Positions 11,884 to 23,327 of a stretch of DNA of 64,000 bases are shown here, piece after piece (the first letter of the stretch is position 1; each line of letters starts with the position of its first letter). The DNA is from Schizophyllum amplum. Its lineage: Eukaryota; Basidiomycota; Agaricomycetes; Agaricales; Schizophyllaceae. The position numbers and the translations under genes are program-made. Where the stretch lies: NCBI GenBank assembly GCA_007026445.1, contig VDMD01000002.1, forward strand, positions 2,356,001 through 2,420,000. Reading direction: 5' to 3'. The notes under the pieces are model-generated. The model saw only the letters and a program-made list of their open reading frames with translations, did not search any database and was not told the origin of the DNA.

Positions 11884-13902
11884 ATGAAAGCGCCCGGTAT
11901 CGCGATGGAAAATCATTCGGAAACCAGCGACAGCCCTGCTGAGGAGAAGGTCAAGTGGGCCGTGCATAGTTAGTGCACTCCCGTTTCAACATCGGACTTG
12001 CTGATCACTGACCTGAACCCCAGTCGAAGTCCGGCTGCAGCAGCGTGTTACCATGCGCTTCGACACGATTCGCAAAATTGTCGAATCTTACTTGCATTCG
12101 TCCTTTGACCGTATCAGGTTCGTCGTATATGGTCGTATGCGCGCCGTGGACCGTGGACTCAAGATGGTCCGATCAGTTTGCCCTCCGTACTCGAAGGATG
12201 GGACGAAATCCCCGAGCTCGCGTCCACAGTAGAGAAGATCTCTGCCTCAGAGTCCTCCTGTCCTCAGCGCTCTCCTCCCCTCGACGAAACACTCCTCGAG
12301 ATCCACGTCTACCAGCCGTCCGACTCGGAGTCCTTCGAGGACTTCAACGCCGGCGGGGACGACGCGGACGACACCAATGCTGCCACTGTCTGCGACTTGC
12401 CAAACCGACACTGGGAAGGACTCTGGGACTCCCTGATATATGCGGACGACATCAAGATGCGCCTACTCGATTACATACATGCTACCCTTCTGCTCAGCGA
12501 CGCAGAGGTGGACTGTGAGTTATTCAATTGAAGCTGTACAGATTGGTGCTAACGATGATGTCCAGTAAATCTGATATCATGGAACCGTGTCGTCTTGCTC
12601 CACGGTCCACCAGGCACTGGCAAGACGTCCCTCTGCCGGGCCCTCGCTCAGAAACTGTCCATCCGCCTCTCGCATCGGTGCGTATATGCATCCGAAAACA
12701 TCGTGATTGACCTGATAAATATTCCCATATACCATGCAGATACTCCCAAGCCCGCCTCCTCGAAATCAACTCCCACTCCTTATTCTCGAAATGGTTTTCT
12801 GAGTCGGGAAAGCTCGTCCAGCGGCTGTTCAACAACATCACGGAACTGGTCGACGAGGACGACTCCTTCCTTGTCGTGCTCATTGGTATGTGCATCACCG
12901 ACCGCCTTGTATGCTAATCGCCTCATTGGGTGTAGACGAGGTGGAGTCTCTGACCGCTGCCCGTGCCGGTGCGATGGCGGGCACGGAACCGTCCGATGGC
13001 CTCAGGGTAGGGCATAATCCCAGTTTCCGTTCTCTTCAGCCTCAAATGAGCTTCCCTTCAGGTCGTCAATGCCCTCCTCACCCAACTCGACAAGTTGAAG
13101 CACCGCAAGAACGTTCTTATCATGTCCACCAGCAACCTTGTGCAGGCTATAGGTACGCTCCTGCCCAAGTGCCTCTGCTCCCTCGTCTCATCTGTCCGCT
13201 CGCTTCTAACCCGTCTCAGACAGCGCCTTCGTCGACCGCGCCGACATCGTGCAATACATTGACTTGCCCCCGCGAGAGGCCGTGTACGACATCATGCGCA
13301 CCTCACTGTGCGAGATGGTCGACAAGGGCATCGTTCTTCCAATAGTGAGTTCTGCCGCGCTAGCCACCAGCCCCCATGATATTGTCGTCATGAAAGCTCC
13401 CCACTGGAGCTACTCATGCTGACGCTTCGACAGGCAGTCCCCACCCTCAACGAGGCCAAGATGCTCGAGCTGTCTGCGGGCGCGTCCACTGCTGTCTCGC
13501 ATACTGATCCTAGGCAGCGGGAAAAGACCGTAGGCCTCAAGCTGCTGGCGCTTGCGACAATATGCAAGGTGCGTTGTTTGTTATGGCCGTCCGTTTCTCC
13601 TCAATATTCTCGTTTCCGTGTCTCTGACGCGAGCTGCACCCTTTCCTCCATGCACCGTCATTTTCGCCCGCCCACACTCCCCCCTTCTGCTCTCCGCCCA
13701 TACCTAACCCCCGCCCCAGCAACAAAACCTCTCCGGCCGCGCCCTACGCCGACTGCCGGTCCTGGCACTCGCACGCTACATCAGTACGGGCAGCATCTCC
13801 GCGCCAGGCGGCAAGCGCCGCGGTGTCGCGGTAGAGGTCTGGCTCGAGGGCATGGAGAAGGTGGTGCGCGAGCAGGAGAAGGAGCTGCAGCGGCTGTCAT
13901 GA
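11884..13902 (+). CDS. Pch2/TRIP13 AAA+ ATPase
   Basis: Ten exons (11884-11968, 12024-12117, 12177-12514, 12566-12677, 12740-12885, 12936-13006, 13062-13152, 13220-13344, 13434-13568, 13720-13902) give 459 residues. The core shows Walker [40 protein letters not shown] substrate loop (here [20 protein letters not shown]), Walker B VVLIDEVESL, sensor-1 LIMSTSN and an arginine-finger region [17 protein letters not shown]13/Pch2 remodels HORMA proteins such as Mad2 and Hop1, switching off the spindle checkpoint and acting in meiotic chromosome axes. Length fits the family (430-470). The ninth intron is long (151 bp) and pyrimidine-rich. ATG at 11905 is an in-frame alternative start. Confidence 0.92.
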
Positions 13903-14301
13903 GGAGGAACGAGGGCGTATCAAGATGGTCCCATAGTCACTGTGGCGTTGGACCAAGCCTCAGCAGCTCAGGTCCTGAAGAAGCTGCGGTCAAGAGGTGT
14001 TACAATGCTTGTCGACCCATTTCGCCCTCACTATCTGCTATCGTCTCTTGTTACATGCATTGGCTATGTGTACTGCTTTGCTTCCCGCGACATACGTGTC
14101 TGGTCTGTAGCGATATCGTCCGTCATTTTTCGGGATGTGAGCTTCCTTCTCATTCAGCTCTCGTAGTTCGCCTCCATCGTCGTGCTTCTCCTTCTGTGCA
14201 AAGATCTTATAGCCTTACTTGTGAGTAGACCTTGCGCTGCGGATGCCCATGAATATAAATGACCTCGGCCAACAGTCATAACGAACTCACCATTATAACC
14301 C
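13903..14301. other. Intergenic stretch between convergent genes
   Basis: No coding frame is recognised. It should contain the 3' ends of the Pch2 gene and of the serine-rich membrane protein gene. Confidence 0.45.
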
Positions 14302-16366
14302 TCACGAAGGAGCAGCATCTTCCCCAGCATCAGAGTCTGACCCTGTAGACGAGGAATCGCTAGTCTTTGTGCTCAAAGGAACCTTCAAGTCGCTCGTGGA
14401 AGCTACCGACGCCGTGCTCGATGCAGCCTCCCTGCTCGACATTACATCTACGCTCGAGTAGCCATCCATGCTCGAGCGGTCATCCGCGCTCGAGCGACCG
14501 TCCCCGCTCGAGTAATCGTTCGCTTCCAGACGTTCCTCGGAAGGGAGATCGTCAACGGCGCCTGACAACGCAGAGATGGGAGCGGTAGCGTCGGCCGTAG
14601 CAAGTTCATTGTCGAGGGGATGCATAAGCGTATCCTCGCGCTGAGGAGACAGCGCGCTTGCGAGCGGAGCAAGTGTATCATCTACTCGAGCAGAAAGCGG
14701 ACTGGCGGCGGAGGCAGAAAGTGAGGCGGCGGGTAGAGGAACTCGTGAGCCACTGGGTAGAGAAAGCGAGCTATCAGCCAGCGGCGGTAATTCGAGCGCC
14801 TCCTGCAGGGCTACATCCCGGCTCGAGTCGTCCGTGGAAGATAGGAAGGTCAAGCTCGCTGTCGGAGGCAGCGTGGCCGAAGTCGTGACAACAGGCAGCA
14901 GCGAAGTCGTAGGAGGATGCAGCGGGGCTGGTATCGTCTTTGGATACAGCGACGGCACTGGCGACACAGAAGAAGACATAATCGTTGGACTGATAGCCCG
15001 GGTCACCGGAACCGCAGGGTCAACCTTCGTGTTCATCAGGGAAGAATCCGAAGTCGCGGTATGTGCATTTGTGGCAAACTCGTCGAGGACGGGGGTCCAC
15101 GACGATGGGCGACGGAGAGGCGGCAGTTGAGTGGAGGCCGTAGCGTTCGGGACGCCAGTGGTAGGGGTTATAAATGACGCAGAGGCATCTGTGGAAAGTT
15201 GATCGAGTGGCTCTGCGGTAGCAAGCGGCGGTTCCTGTAGAGCTTGAAGCACGTCTGCCTGCAGAGGTCGCAATGCGTGCTCCTCGGTAGGGTCCTTGGC
15301 GCGCACAAGAGGCGCCTTGACTCCTTCTCCTGCAGAAAGCGTGTCGACGGTGTCCGAGACCTTATGCGCAGCGTCGCTCGAGAAACCTGCGCGGATGGGA
15401 TCCATAGCCAGATTTCTGGGGCGCGAAAGAACGGATGCAGGCGCAAGTGAAATAAAGGTAGGCGCGTCTCGAGAGATGGCAGCAGCCAGCATGGGAAGGG
15501 CCACGTATGCGGGGGTCGGCGAAGGCGATAATATCGGGAACTGTGTGAGGTCCGGTACTGGCGCCATGTCCGGTTCTGAAGTCAAAAGGTCGTATGTGTT
15601 GTCCGTTGAGAAAGGCTGATTATCGAGTTCGGTCATGGGAGGCATCATAAGAGCGTCTGTGACAGAAGGACCGCCAGGAAGAAGGGTATCAAGGGAGATG
15701 GTGTGAGCATCCTTGTAGCTGTTCGTCCTGGGAGTGAAAAGGGTGTCGTTTGCTTCTAAGCCCAACACCAAGTCATTCTGTTCGAATTCGCCAGACGAGT
15801 AGTACTCGTTTGCCGTGCAATGTATGCGCGTTTTGCGGCTCTGTGCGAGGAAGGTGTGACCCAGAACGTAGGACATCATCTTCATCCCTGTGTATGTGCA
15901 CGCAAACACTGTCAAGGTTACGAACAAGTCGAGCGCGATGACTTGAAGGACGGGAAGAGAAGTCGATGCTGAGAGTGATTGATAGTACCGTCGAGACAAA
16001 GGCGGAAGTGCGTCCGGTGGCGAGTTGTAAAGATCACATAAAGTGACATGAATGTCGATAGGCGCGATGAATGCACATAGTCAGCTCACAGGTTTACACA
16101 TGGGTTTCGGGTCGAGCCTCACCTTGAAAGTACGCTGCTGCACGCGTAGACCGCGCGTTGTTCGTCAAACGCGCGAGATTTTGTAGTGCATATTGGGGAA
16201 TACCGTGGCGCGCGATGTGATCCACGACGGGAAGGAGAGGAGGAGGCTTCATGTCGAGAACTTGAGGGGAGAGCTCAACGACCGATGTTTGGCATTGGTT
16301 ACGCGGTTGGCTGATGTTCAATGACGTCATTACTATAATGAAGCTGACGTCCATGATGGAGATCAC
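14302..16366 (-). CDS. Hypothetical Ser/Thr/Pro/Ala-rich protein with N-terminal membrane segments
   Basis: Not recognised. A minus-strand frame from 15968 to the stop at 14302 is open for 555 codons. I join it to an upstream exon (16366-16123) through a 154-bp GT-AG intron, giving 636 residues. The N-terminus starts MISIMDVSFIIVMTSL, and a second hydrophobic stretch ALDLFVTLTVFACTYTG follows the junction. The remaining 500 residues are low complexity (Ser, Thr, Ala, Pro, Asp), and near the C-terminus they contain four 6-residue units of the type YSSGDG, RSSADD, RSSMDG, YSSVDV. This looks like a membrane-anchored protein with a long disordered, probably glycosylated or phosphorylated tail. 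The upstream exon and start are uncertain; the long open frame itself is solid. ATG at 15999 would give a 565-residue single-exon alternative. Confidence 0.55.
14450..14521. repeat. 18-bp tandem repeat, four copies, coding
   Basis: GCTCGAG recurs at exactly 18-bp spacing (14452, 14470, 14488, 14506), each copy containing an XhoI-like palindrome. The repeat lies inside the serine-rich open frame and encodes a degenerate 6-residue unit. Confidence 0.85.
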
Positions 16367-17175
16367 GAGCTGTCACAAGACTTCAAGTTGAAGTGCTGCC
16401 CCCTCCACAGGCCCTCCATAACTCAGACAAGACTTAGCCTGTGTATGCACCAGGCTTTTCAGCGCAGATCCACAAAAACAATGCCCGCCAACCATAGCAG
16501 CAACTTGTTTCGATCAAGTGACCTCGGGGTTATGAGCCCCGCGCGCTTCCACTGCGCCATGCTGCTGTATAATACATCGAGCACCGGTACTTGCAGTGCA
16601 CAAACAGTGAATACCTATGAAGTGTAGGCATTGTATGTAAGTAAAGTGCCTGGAGGAGATATGCAGCCGCGCTCAGCTTCAGTAAATGCATGTTTGCGTA
16701 ATAGAGATGAATGAGCATTAGATCAAACAGACTAGACATCGGTTCACTACCAGGCAAACGGGTATACACATTATTACTGCTGCAGGGAAGATTGACAGAA
16801 CAGGAGACGTGATCATGAGCTGGACAGAGGACCACATGGAACTACGAGCAGGACGGGGCACGACCACGACAGGACCACACTGAACACCACAGAAACACGA
16901 GCACGGACGGTACTACAGGGCGTAAAACAAGATGTGGTAGTATGAGTAGATGAATGGACGGACGGATGGGTGTAATGGTGAGATAGATAGGCAGGCAAAA
17001 AAATCCAGACAGATGTGTGGAGTCAATCATTCGGTTCGACAGAAAACGTACACAATAACCTCGAGCCATTCTTCGTTTTCGTTTATTCCACCCTCGAGAA
17101 CCTCAGCCCGAGATTCGTACCTCCGTTGTTCCTCTTCACGCCTTCCTCTCTACCACATAACTTCCTCACACCCAT
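16367..17175. other. Intergenic stretch, no gene seen
   Basis: Short simple-sequence tracts occur (GGACGGACGGATGG and GATAGATAGGCAGGCAG near 16955-17000). No frame resembles a protein. It probably holds the promoter of the upstream minus-strand gene and the 3' end of the next one. Confidence 0.45.
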
Positions 17176-19095
17176 TCACTGCTTCGACGCCACAGCCGCC
17201 GCCCGCGGCCCACCTGCGCCCCCAATCTGCCGCGCGATGCCCGCCAACGCGCTCGACGCGATGACAGGCCGCGCGGTCGGGCTGCGGTGCCCCACCGGCG
17301 GCGACGAGTGCGTGCGCACGTGCCCCGCCTGCGCCGCGGACTGCGCGCGAGCGTGTCGGGAGGGCGCTGACGGGCTCGATCGGTGCCCTGGGCTCTGCGA
17401 GGGCACCGCGCGCCCCACGGTGTGCGCGCGCGTATGCGTCGGGTTCGCGCGGTTGCGCGGCGGAGTTTGCGGGATGGCGGTGGTGGTGGCCGGGGGTGCG
17501 GAGGTGGGGGCGGCTGGGGATACGGAGACATTGCCGGGAGCGGGAGGGGAGGCGACAAGGGCGTCTGGGGAATCAGCACTGACTGGAGCAGGCGCAATGA
17601 CAGGAGTCAGTTCCTTGGCCGGCTCGGCCGCCTCAACAACCTTGCTTTCCTCCACGGCCTTGGACTCCTCAAGGACCTGACCTTGTTCCGCTTTGGGCTC
17701 CTCAGCGGCGTTGGCTTGCGCGTCGACCTTGGTTTGTTCGGTGGCATCGACCTTGTCCGCCGCCTTCGGCTCCGCCACATTAGATGCCTCAGCACCCTTC
17801 GCCGCCTCCCTCTCCTTCTCCCGCGCCTCCCGCTCCTTCTGTCGCTCCTTCCGTCCACGCATGGGCGTAGCGGCCGGATGCACGCGCGATACGGGTGCCG
17901 GGGTCGGCGCGGACGGCTTAGAAGGCAGAGAAGGGTGGAAGGGGGCACTCGCAGCAGCATTAGTGGCGACAGCATCCTTGGCCGGCGCCTTGGGTTCCTT
18001 CGGTAACTTCGAGTCCTTGGAGAGCTTCGAGTCCTTCGGCGACCTGGCCTCCTTAGGCTTCGCCGGCTCCTTGCCCTTCCCCTTCTCCACGATGGGCGAC
18101 GTCTCTGTCGGATCCGGCAGTGCGCGCAGTCCATCAACGATGATAGGCGAGATGAGCGAAGCGTCCGCCGCCCCGAAGGCCGTTAAACCTTTCAGCTTGG
18201 CAGGATTGAGCGGGTCTTCATCCTCCCCCATAGCACCTATAGCGCCGTAATCCTTGGGTGCCGGTTCTGCTGCCCCGCCAACGCTGACGCCCCAGTCATC
18301 CAGCGCCGGCAGCTCATCGGCATCGTCGTCCGCCGCCCAATCAGCCCCGGGCGTGCCGAGTGAGAAGCCTGATCCTGGTGCCGCGGATAGAAGACCTTCA
18401 CGAGCGTGTCGCACGGCATACTCGAGGTCGCTCTCCAAGTGGCTCTGAGGGAGGTGCGGTGGGGTGTTCTTGACGAGGTGAGGTGGAAGATCGTGGGCGG
18501 GCTATGTGGCGTGAGATAGGATATATGTCGAGGAACGTTCGAGGCAACATGATAACGGGAACCTGGTCAGTGTGGCAAAAAGACAGCGAGTGAAGCGGCG
18601 CACCTTGGCTGGCTGGCGTACAGGCACCTCCGTAAGCGGTGGCGGAGGGTTGAACTTGCTTGTATTCGAACCGGTGCTGCTGGGCGGGCGCGCTCCACCC
18701 TTATTCGTGTGCGACGCCCTGCGGCGCCGCCCTGTAGTTCGCTCCGCTGGCACATCCGCCTTGCCCGGTGCAGGCCCCTTTGCCGGCACTGCAGGTTTCG
18801 CGGCGCCAGGCGCCTTCCCAGCCCTCCCATTAACCGGCGGCGCGGGCTTCCCATTGGCAGGTGCCGTGACCTTTGGCGCGGCGCTCGCCTGCGTGGTCAC
18901 CGCATTCTTCGACGCCTGCCTGCTTGGCCTGGGTCTGGCTTCTGGGACACCGGCGTCGCTGGGGGTCTGCGGTCGACGTCCACCTCCACCTCCACCGCGG
19001 CGGCCCTTGCCGGGAGCTGGAGCTGAGCGGAATGCGGACCCGGTGGGGGGCGCGGCGCTCCGGCTGCGCCAGGAGTCGCTCGCGGGGGCAGCCAT
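17176..19095 (-). CDS. Hypothetical Ala/Pro/Lys/Glu-rich protein
   Basis: Not recognised. Exons 19095-18604 and 18501-17176 join in phase 0 across a 102-bp intron (donor after QPAK, acceptor ACATAG) to give 605 residues. The joined segment reads PAHDLPPHLVKNTPPHLPQS then HLESDLEYAVRHAREGLLS, which looks conserved: a predicted helix followed by SGFSLGTPGADWAADDDADE. An N-terminal basic glycine tract (GKGRRGGGGGGRRPQTP) and a Lys/Glu-rich helix-prone region (RGRKERQKEREAREKEREAA) flank disordered Ala/Pro sequence. The C-terminus has Ser/Pro/His/Arg repeats. A nucleic-acid or cytoskeletal adaptor is possible, but nothing here proves it. The gene is divergent from SmG. Confidence 0.65.
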
Positions 19096-19428
19096 GAGGA
19101 GTGCTGGTTAGGAGGAGAAAGGGAAGCTATAAGCGAGGGGCCGGTGGAGGTGTGGGGTGTATGTCTGTGTGCGTGGGGTCGATGGGAGTGATATTGTGCA
19201 GTGGTTCAGTCCAAGTCTGAGTCTGTCTTCGTCTTCGTCGTCGTCAAGAGCAATGTGGAGTACACGGTCACACGCGCTGGTCGTGTTCGAGTTCGTTCGT
19301 GCGTGGCGTGTTCGTCAGAAAAGGGAGTTTGGGAGAAGCGTGGTGTGTCAGGTGGGGCCAGGCGGCAAGACCGCCGGAAAAGGAAACGTATCGTTCAACG
19401 ACAAAGTCCATCTTTGTCCACAGCCATC
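19096..19428. promoter_or_regulatory. Bidirectional promoter region between the Ala/Pro-rich gene and SmG
   Basis: These 333 bp separate two start codons pointing away from each other. No TATA box is obvious. GTCTTCGTCTTCGTCGTCGTC-like (TCG/TTC) repeats occupy about 19215-19245. Confidence 0.4.
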
Positions 19429-19786
19429 ATGTCCAAGGCGTCGCAGCCCGAGCTCAAGAAGGTCCGTTTGTGCTGGGGGCACGCGTGGCCTATTGCAGGT
19501 CAATTTACTGATAGTTCGTTAATCCAGTTTATGGACAAGAAGCTCTTCGTCCACCTGCAGGGCGGCCGGAAAGTGTCCGGCACCCTGCGCGGGTACGACC
19601 TCTTCCTCAACCTCGTGATCGACGAGGCACTCGAGGAGACGACGCCAGGCCAAAAGCACCCCATCGGCACTGTGGTACGCTGTACATTGTCGTTGACTAG
19701 ACGCGTGCTGACGCGCGCCTGAACAACAGGTCATTCGCGGGAACAGCGTCACGTCAATGGAGACTCTTGAGGCCATACGATCATAG
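19429..19786 (+). CDS. Small nuclear ribonucleoprotein G (SmG)
   Basis: Exons 19429-19461, 19528-19674 and 19730-19786 give 78 residues, the normal length. SmG is one of seven Sm proteins forming the ring on U1, U2, U4 and U5 snRNAs for pre-mRNA splicing. Sm1 reads [20 protein letters not shown] followed by [14 protein letters not shown], and Sm2 reads [16 protein letters not shown]. The first intron has a weak donor (GTCCGT), but its removal is needed to join PELKK to FMDKKL. The start ATCATGTCC gives [11 protein letters not shown], typical of SmG. Confidence 0.95.
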
Positions 19787-20442
19787 TGTCTCGATGAGGG
19801 AAGATCTCCTTGCTGTATGAGCTATGGAAGAATGGTGCGTCACTGTACTCGTTCGGAAGAGGGAAGTAATAACAAGGATGGCACTATAGATCTGTACGCG
19901 ATGTAAAACTGCCACGACGATGGCGCGCTCAGCGCCATGACACTCAAGTCAAACCAGCACCGGCCCAACCTGTTGTCGCATAAATCTGCTTTCCCGTTAT
20001 CTGTATCATCTAGTATCCGGCAACCCACGATCGCTGCTGTGTCTATGGAAGCCATGGCCTTCATCTTGCACTCGGAGCTGGCCAATTTATGGCAAATTGC
20101 CTCGAGCATCGCTCGAGTGCTCCCCTGCCCTGTCAAGAGCATTCTCCGCAGCCTTTCGTCGCAGCAACTTCGCAGAACGACTTGGTGAGCTGGAATGCGA
20201 CCGATCACTATGTAAGCCGGTAGAATTGCCGAGGCCGTCAACCCAGAGCTGGGCCAGTTTTGTATGGTATGGTCGCCCTCCAGTGCGAGCCCTGGGCTTC
20301 CCGTAGAGCGCGTTCGCGTTAGCACTTTAATGAATTTTGCGGTACAGTTGCCAAAGTCCAAGCGCGCGCCCGATCCGGAAACCTTTGTACTGTGTTGGGA
20401 CATGTTTTTCTCCGACATTGCACTAACTTGGGCTTCACGTTC
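19787..20442. other. Intergenic stretch downstream of SmG
   Basis: Open frames on both strands look like chance. I see no RNA gene. It should hold the SmG 3' end and the promoter of the PPR-like gene. Confidence 0.45.
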
Positions 20443-22489
20443 ATGCACGGCTGGCGGAGCCTGCGCACGTCGTTGGCGGCGACGACACTCACTCCCACTC
20501 GAATACCAAGACGCGCATATAGTCTCGCCGCTGCCGCCGACGATGCCGGGCACCCGTCGTCGTCGACTGACATGTTCGACGACAGCAAAATGGCGGAGTT
20601 GCACGACGCGATCCGCAAGCAACGCTCGTCCGCCGTATGGCTGCACTATGCCAACCTGATTGACACTCGCAGCGGTGACGGCGTCCCGCTCGACATTCAC
20701 CGCGCCGTCCTCCGCGCCTGCGCCCCGCCTCCCGCCTCCCTCCGTGCCTGGTCCGCCCGCCGCCAGGCCGCCGACAAGGACACCACCACCAATCCCACCC
20801 GCGTATACGAGACCCGCTTCCGCGCCGTCCTCCGCAACATCCGCGCTCGCGGCTCTGTCCCTGCGCTCGACGACTACCATGTCATTCTCGCGCAATTCGC
20901 CGCGGTGGGGAACGATGTCGGCGCCGTCGCCGTCTTCCGCGAGCTCCTGTCGCAGGGAGTCAGTCCGTCCTCACGCACGTACGGGCTGGTGCTGCGCGCG
21001 GTCGCGCACGGGCTAACGCTGCCGGACCCCGAGGACGCGCGATCGTTGCGCATCCAGCGCGCGCGGGAGACCCAGAGCATGCTTCTGTCCGACATGCAGG
21101 CGCGCGGGAAGCACTTGCGTACCGTGAACTTTGACCTCATGCTGCGCGTGCTTAAGGAGGTGAACGACCCAGTTGCGTTCACGCGTCTCCTTCGTTGGGG
21201 GTACGGGATCGACCTCGACAACCCCGACTGCCTGGCGCCCGAGTACCAGGCCCCCACCACAGAGGAGCTGTCCGATCGCACACGACTGGCACCGCATCGA
21301 TTCTCCACCGCGCTCCTCAACACGACGATCGACCTCCTCGGCCGCTCGGGCGACGTCTCGCGCATGGTTGCCGCCTTCGAGGTGCTCACGCGCCCCTTAC
21401 CCGCCCGCGCACCCGCCTTCTACGCATCCTCCTTTGACGACGAAGACGACTTTGGGCCAGCCTCTTCCAGTCAACCCCCTGCCCCACCCCGCGTACCCTG
21501 TCCCCGCCCCAACACCACTACCTACACCCTCCTTGTACGGCATACAGCTCGCGCGCAGTACGCCCATCTCGCCAAGCACTACGTGCAGGAAGCGCTCGCA
21601 ATCGACGTCTCGTACTTGAACCTCGTGCGCTCGCGGCTTAAGCAGGGGCACGTTCCCTCCGAGTTCCGCGCCCCACGCGTCAGCGCGACGCGCGATTTGC
21701 TCTACGCGGCATTTGGGCACGCCAACCGATCGAAGGACTCGCCTTTGGGCCGATGGGTGCACAGTGCGATGGCCAAGGTGATCAAGAGGAAGGAGTACGC
21801 GGCGAAATGGTTTACGGAGTTCAAAGAGAGGGTAGAGGCGGATGGGGATAAGTGGCGGGCGAGGGAAAAGAAGGTGGCGAAGATGCAAGAGACGAAGAAG
21901 GAAAGGAGGGCAGCAAGGGATGTAGCGGCAAGGGCGAAGGCAGCAGAGGTGGCTGATGCAGCGACCGCGGCGACGGCGTCGACTAGCACTTCGGCGGCAA
22001 GCTCGTCCCGCGCCACACCTTCAGCCTACAACCCCGACAAGCGCCTTGACCTGGACGTGCAGATTGGCATGCTGGAGCGCGAGCTGCAAGAGCTGAAGCC
22101 TGCGTATGAGCATGTTGGCGCGGTACGTTTGTTTTCCCAGCACACTTGCTAATATGAATGCTGACTCCGCCCCCAAGTCTGTCGACCGCGTCCGCTCCCG
22201 CATACTCGAGCGCGGAGGGCGCCGCGTATGGGACGGCAAAGACGTCTTCGTGCGCGACGCCAACCGGCGCGTCGTTCTCTCAAAAGAGCGCTGGACCGCA
22301 ACGGTGAAGTTCCCGAAAGGCGCCACGGGCGTCAGGGTGAGGGTGCCGAGGGGCGAGCAGCAGGGGGGCCGCGTGACGCCGGGGATGTGGCAGGACGCAC
22401 CGAAGGTGGCGCAGACGACTGGAGGTGCACCGCAGGCGCAGGCAGCGACTAATGCGGGTGCATCGCTGTCGCAGCGAGAGGAGAGGTAG
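20443..22489 (+). CDS. Mitochondrial pentatricopeptide-repeat-like protein
   Basis: Exons 20443-22122 and 22178-22489 give 663 residues; the 55-bp intron ends in an AAG acceptor. The N-terminus MHGWRSLRTSLAATTLTPTR is Arg/Ser/Thr-rich without acids, as expected for a mitochondrial presequence; ATG at 20392 is in frame upstream. Helical repeats follow with PPR-like spacing, for example LDDYHVILAQFAAVGNDVGA, then VAVFRELLSQGVSPSSRTYG, and NTTTYTLLVRHTARAQYAHL. A Lys/Arg/Glu coiled segment (about residues 455-510) precedes the C-terminus. PPR proteins in fungal mitochondria act in mRNA stability, translation or complex assembly. The RNA target cannot be read from sequence. Confidence 0.72.
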
Positions 22490-23327
22490 GACGCGCCGAT
22501 GATGCCGTCGGTGTCGATGGCATAATGCCTCTGAATCACCCATATATCTACCATAGTGATTGCGCTTTAGAGCGTGCAAGTGCCTTATATTTACTGGCAC
22601 GATCCGTGTTTACTCTGAAGTGCTAGTGGACCGGCATGCATTCTCCTGGTGAGCTGGAGCCTGGAGGGTGACTTTCTTGTCCCTTCACCTGGATTTCATC
22701 TATGCATCTATGTAAAGTACCGATCTTTCGATCCGTGTTACAAGGTATCTCGACGGGAGACAAGGCAGTGCTGGTGACGAACGAGAAGGCGCTGGCATCG
22801 ACATTGCCTGACTTTTGATTCGTCCTCCGTTGTTCACGCTACGCCTTGCCAATTCATTGCGGCTGTGATGTTTGCGCATGCTGGTGAGTATCGGTATCAG
22901 GCCTCGGCGCTAAGTAGCCTACGATGGCGCTGCCTACGGTCACCAGCTCTTGAAGCTGAAGCTCGAGGTAGGGACGTTCTGCAACCACTCAAGCGTTTGT
23001 TGAGGCTGTTCTTTGCTAAGTACTTAGGCCCCAGGTCCAACTCGAACATTTCCCGGCTCCGAGCTGTCATTTGTCAACCCCATTCGGATCTTGTTCACCG
23101 CGGAGTGACCGGAGTCCGGACCTCGCCCCCATCTCCTCACCATACTGAGCCCGCCATCCACTTACCAAATCGCCTTTATCTTCGCATCCCAAACAGTGCC
23201 TTTACTGCACAAGCCACCACGGCCCCAATCTACACATGATGATCCAGTCGCAGCGCCCGCGCAGATAAGTATACGCCTGCGGCTAGCTCTTGACCGCTGC
23301 CCTTCAACGTCGGTCGCGCAGCGTGAG
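22490..23327. other. Intergenic stretch upstream of the P450 gene
   Basis: No gene is recognised. Open frames such as the one around 22865-23239 have no recognisable protein character. Confidence 0.45.

Noticed and set aside
13942..14228. Hydrophobic short frame after the Pch2 gene
   Set aside because: Lies in the 3' region, with no start context or splice partner and no conserved sequence.
17015..17680. 221-codon plus-strand open frame (and others around 17383-18250) opposite the Ala/Pro-rich gene
   Set aside because: It is antisense to a coherent minus-strand reading frame. GC-rich codons make opposite frames open by chance, and the translation (Cys/Arg/Gly-rich) has no recognisable motif.
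19840..20895. 351-codon minus-strand open frame
   Set aside because: Overlaps the N-terminus of the PPR-like gene and shows no protein character; it looks like a shadow of GC-biased coding on the other strand.
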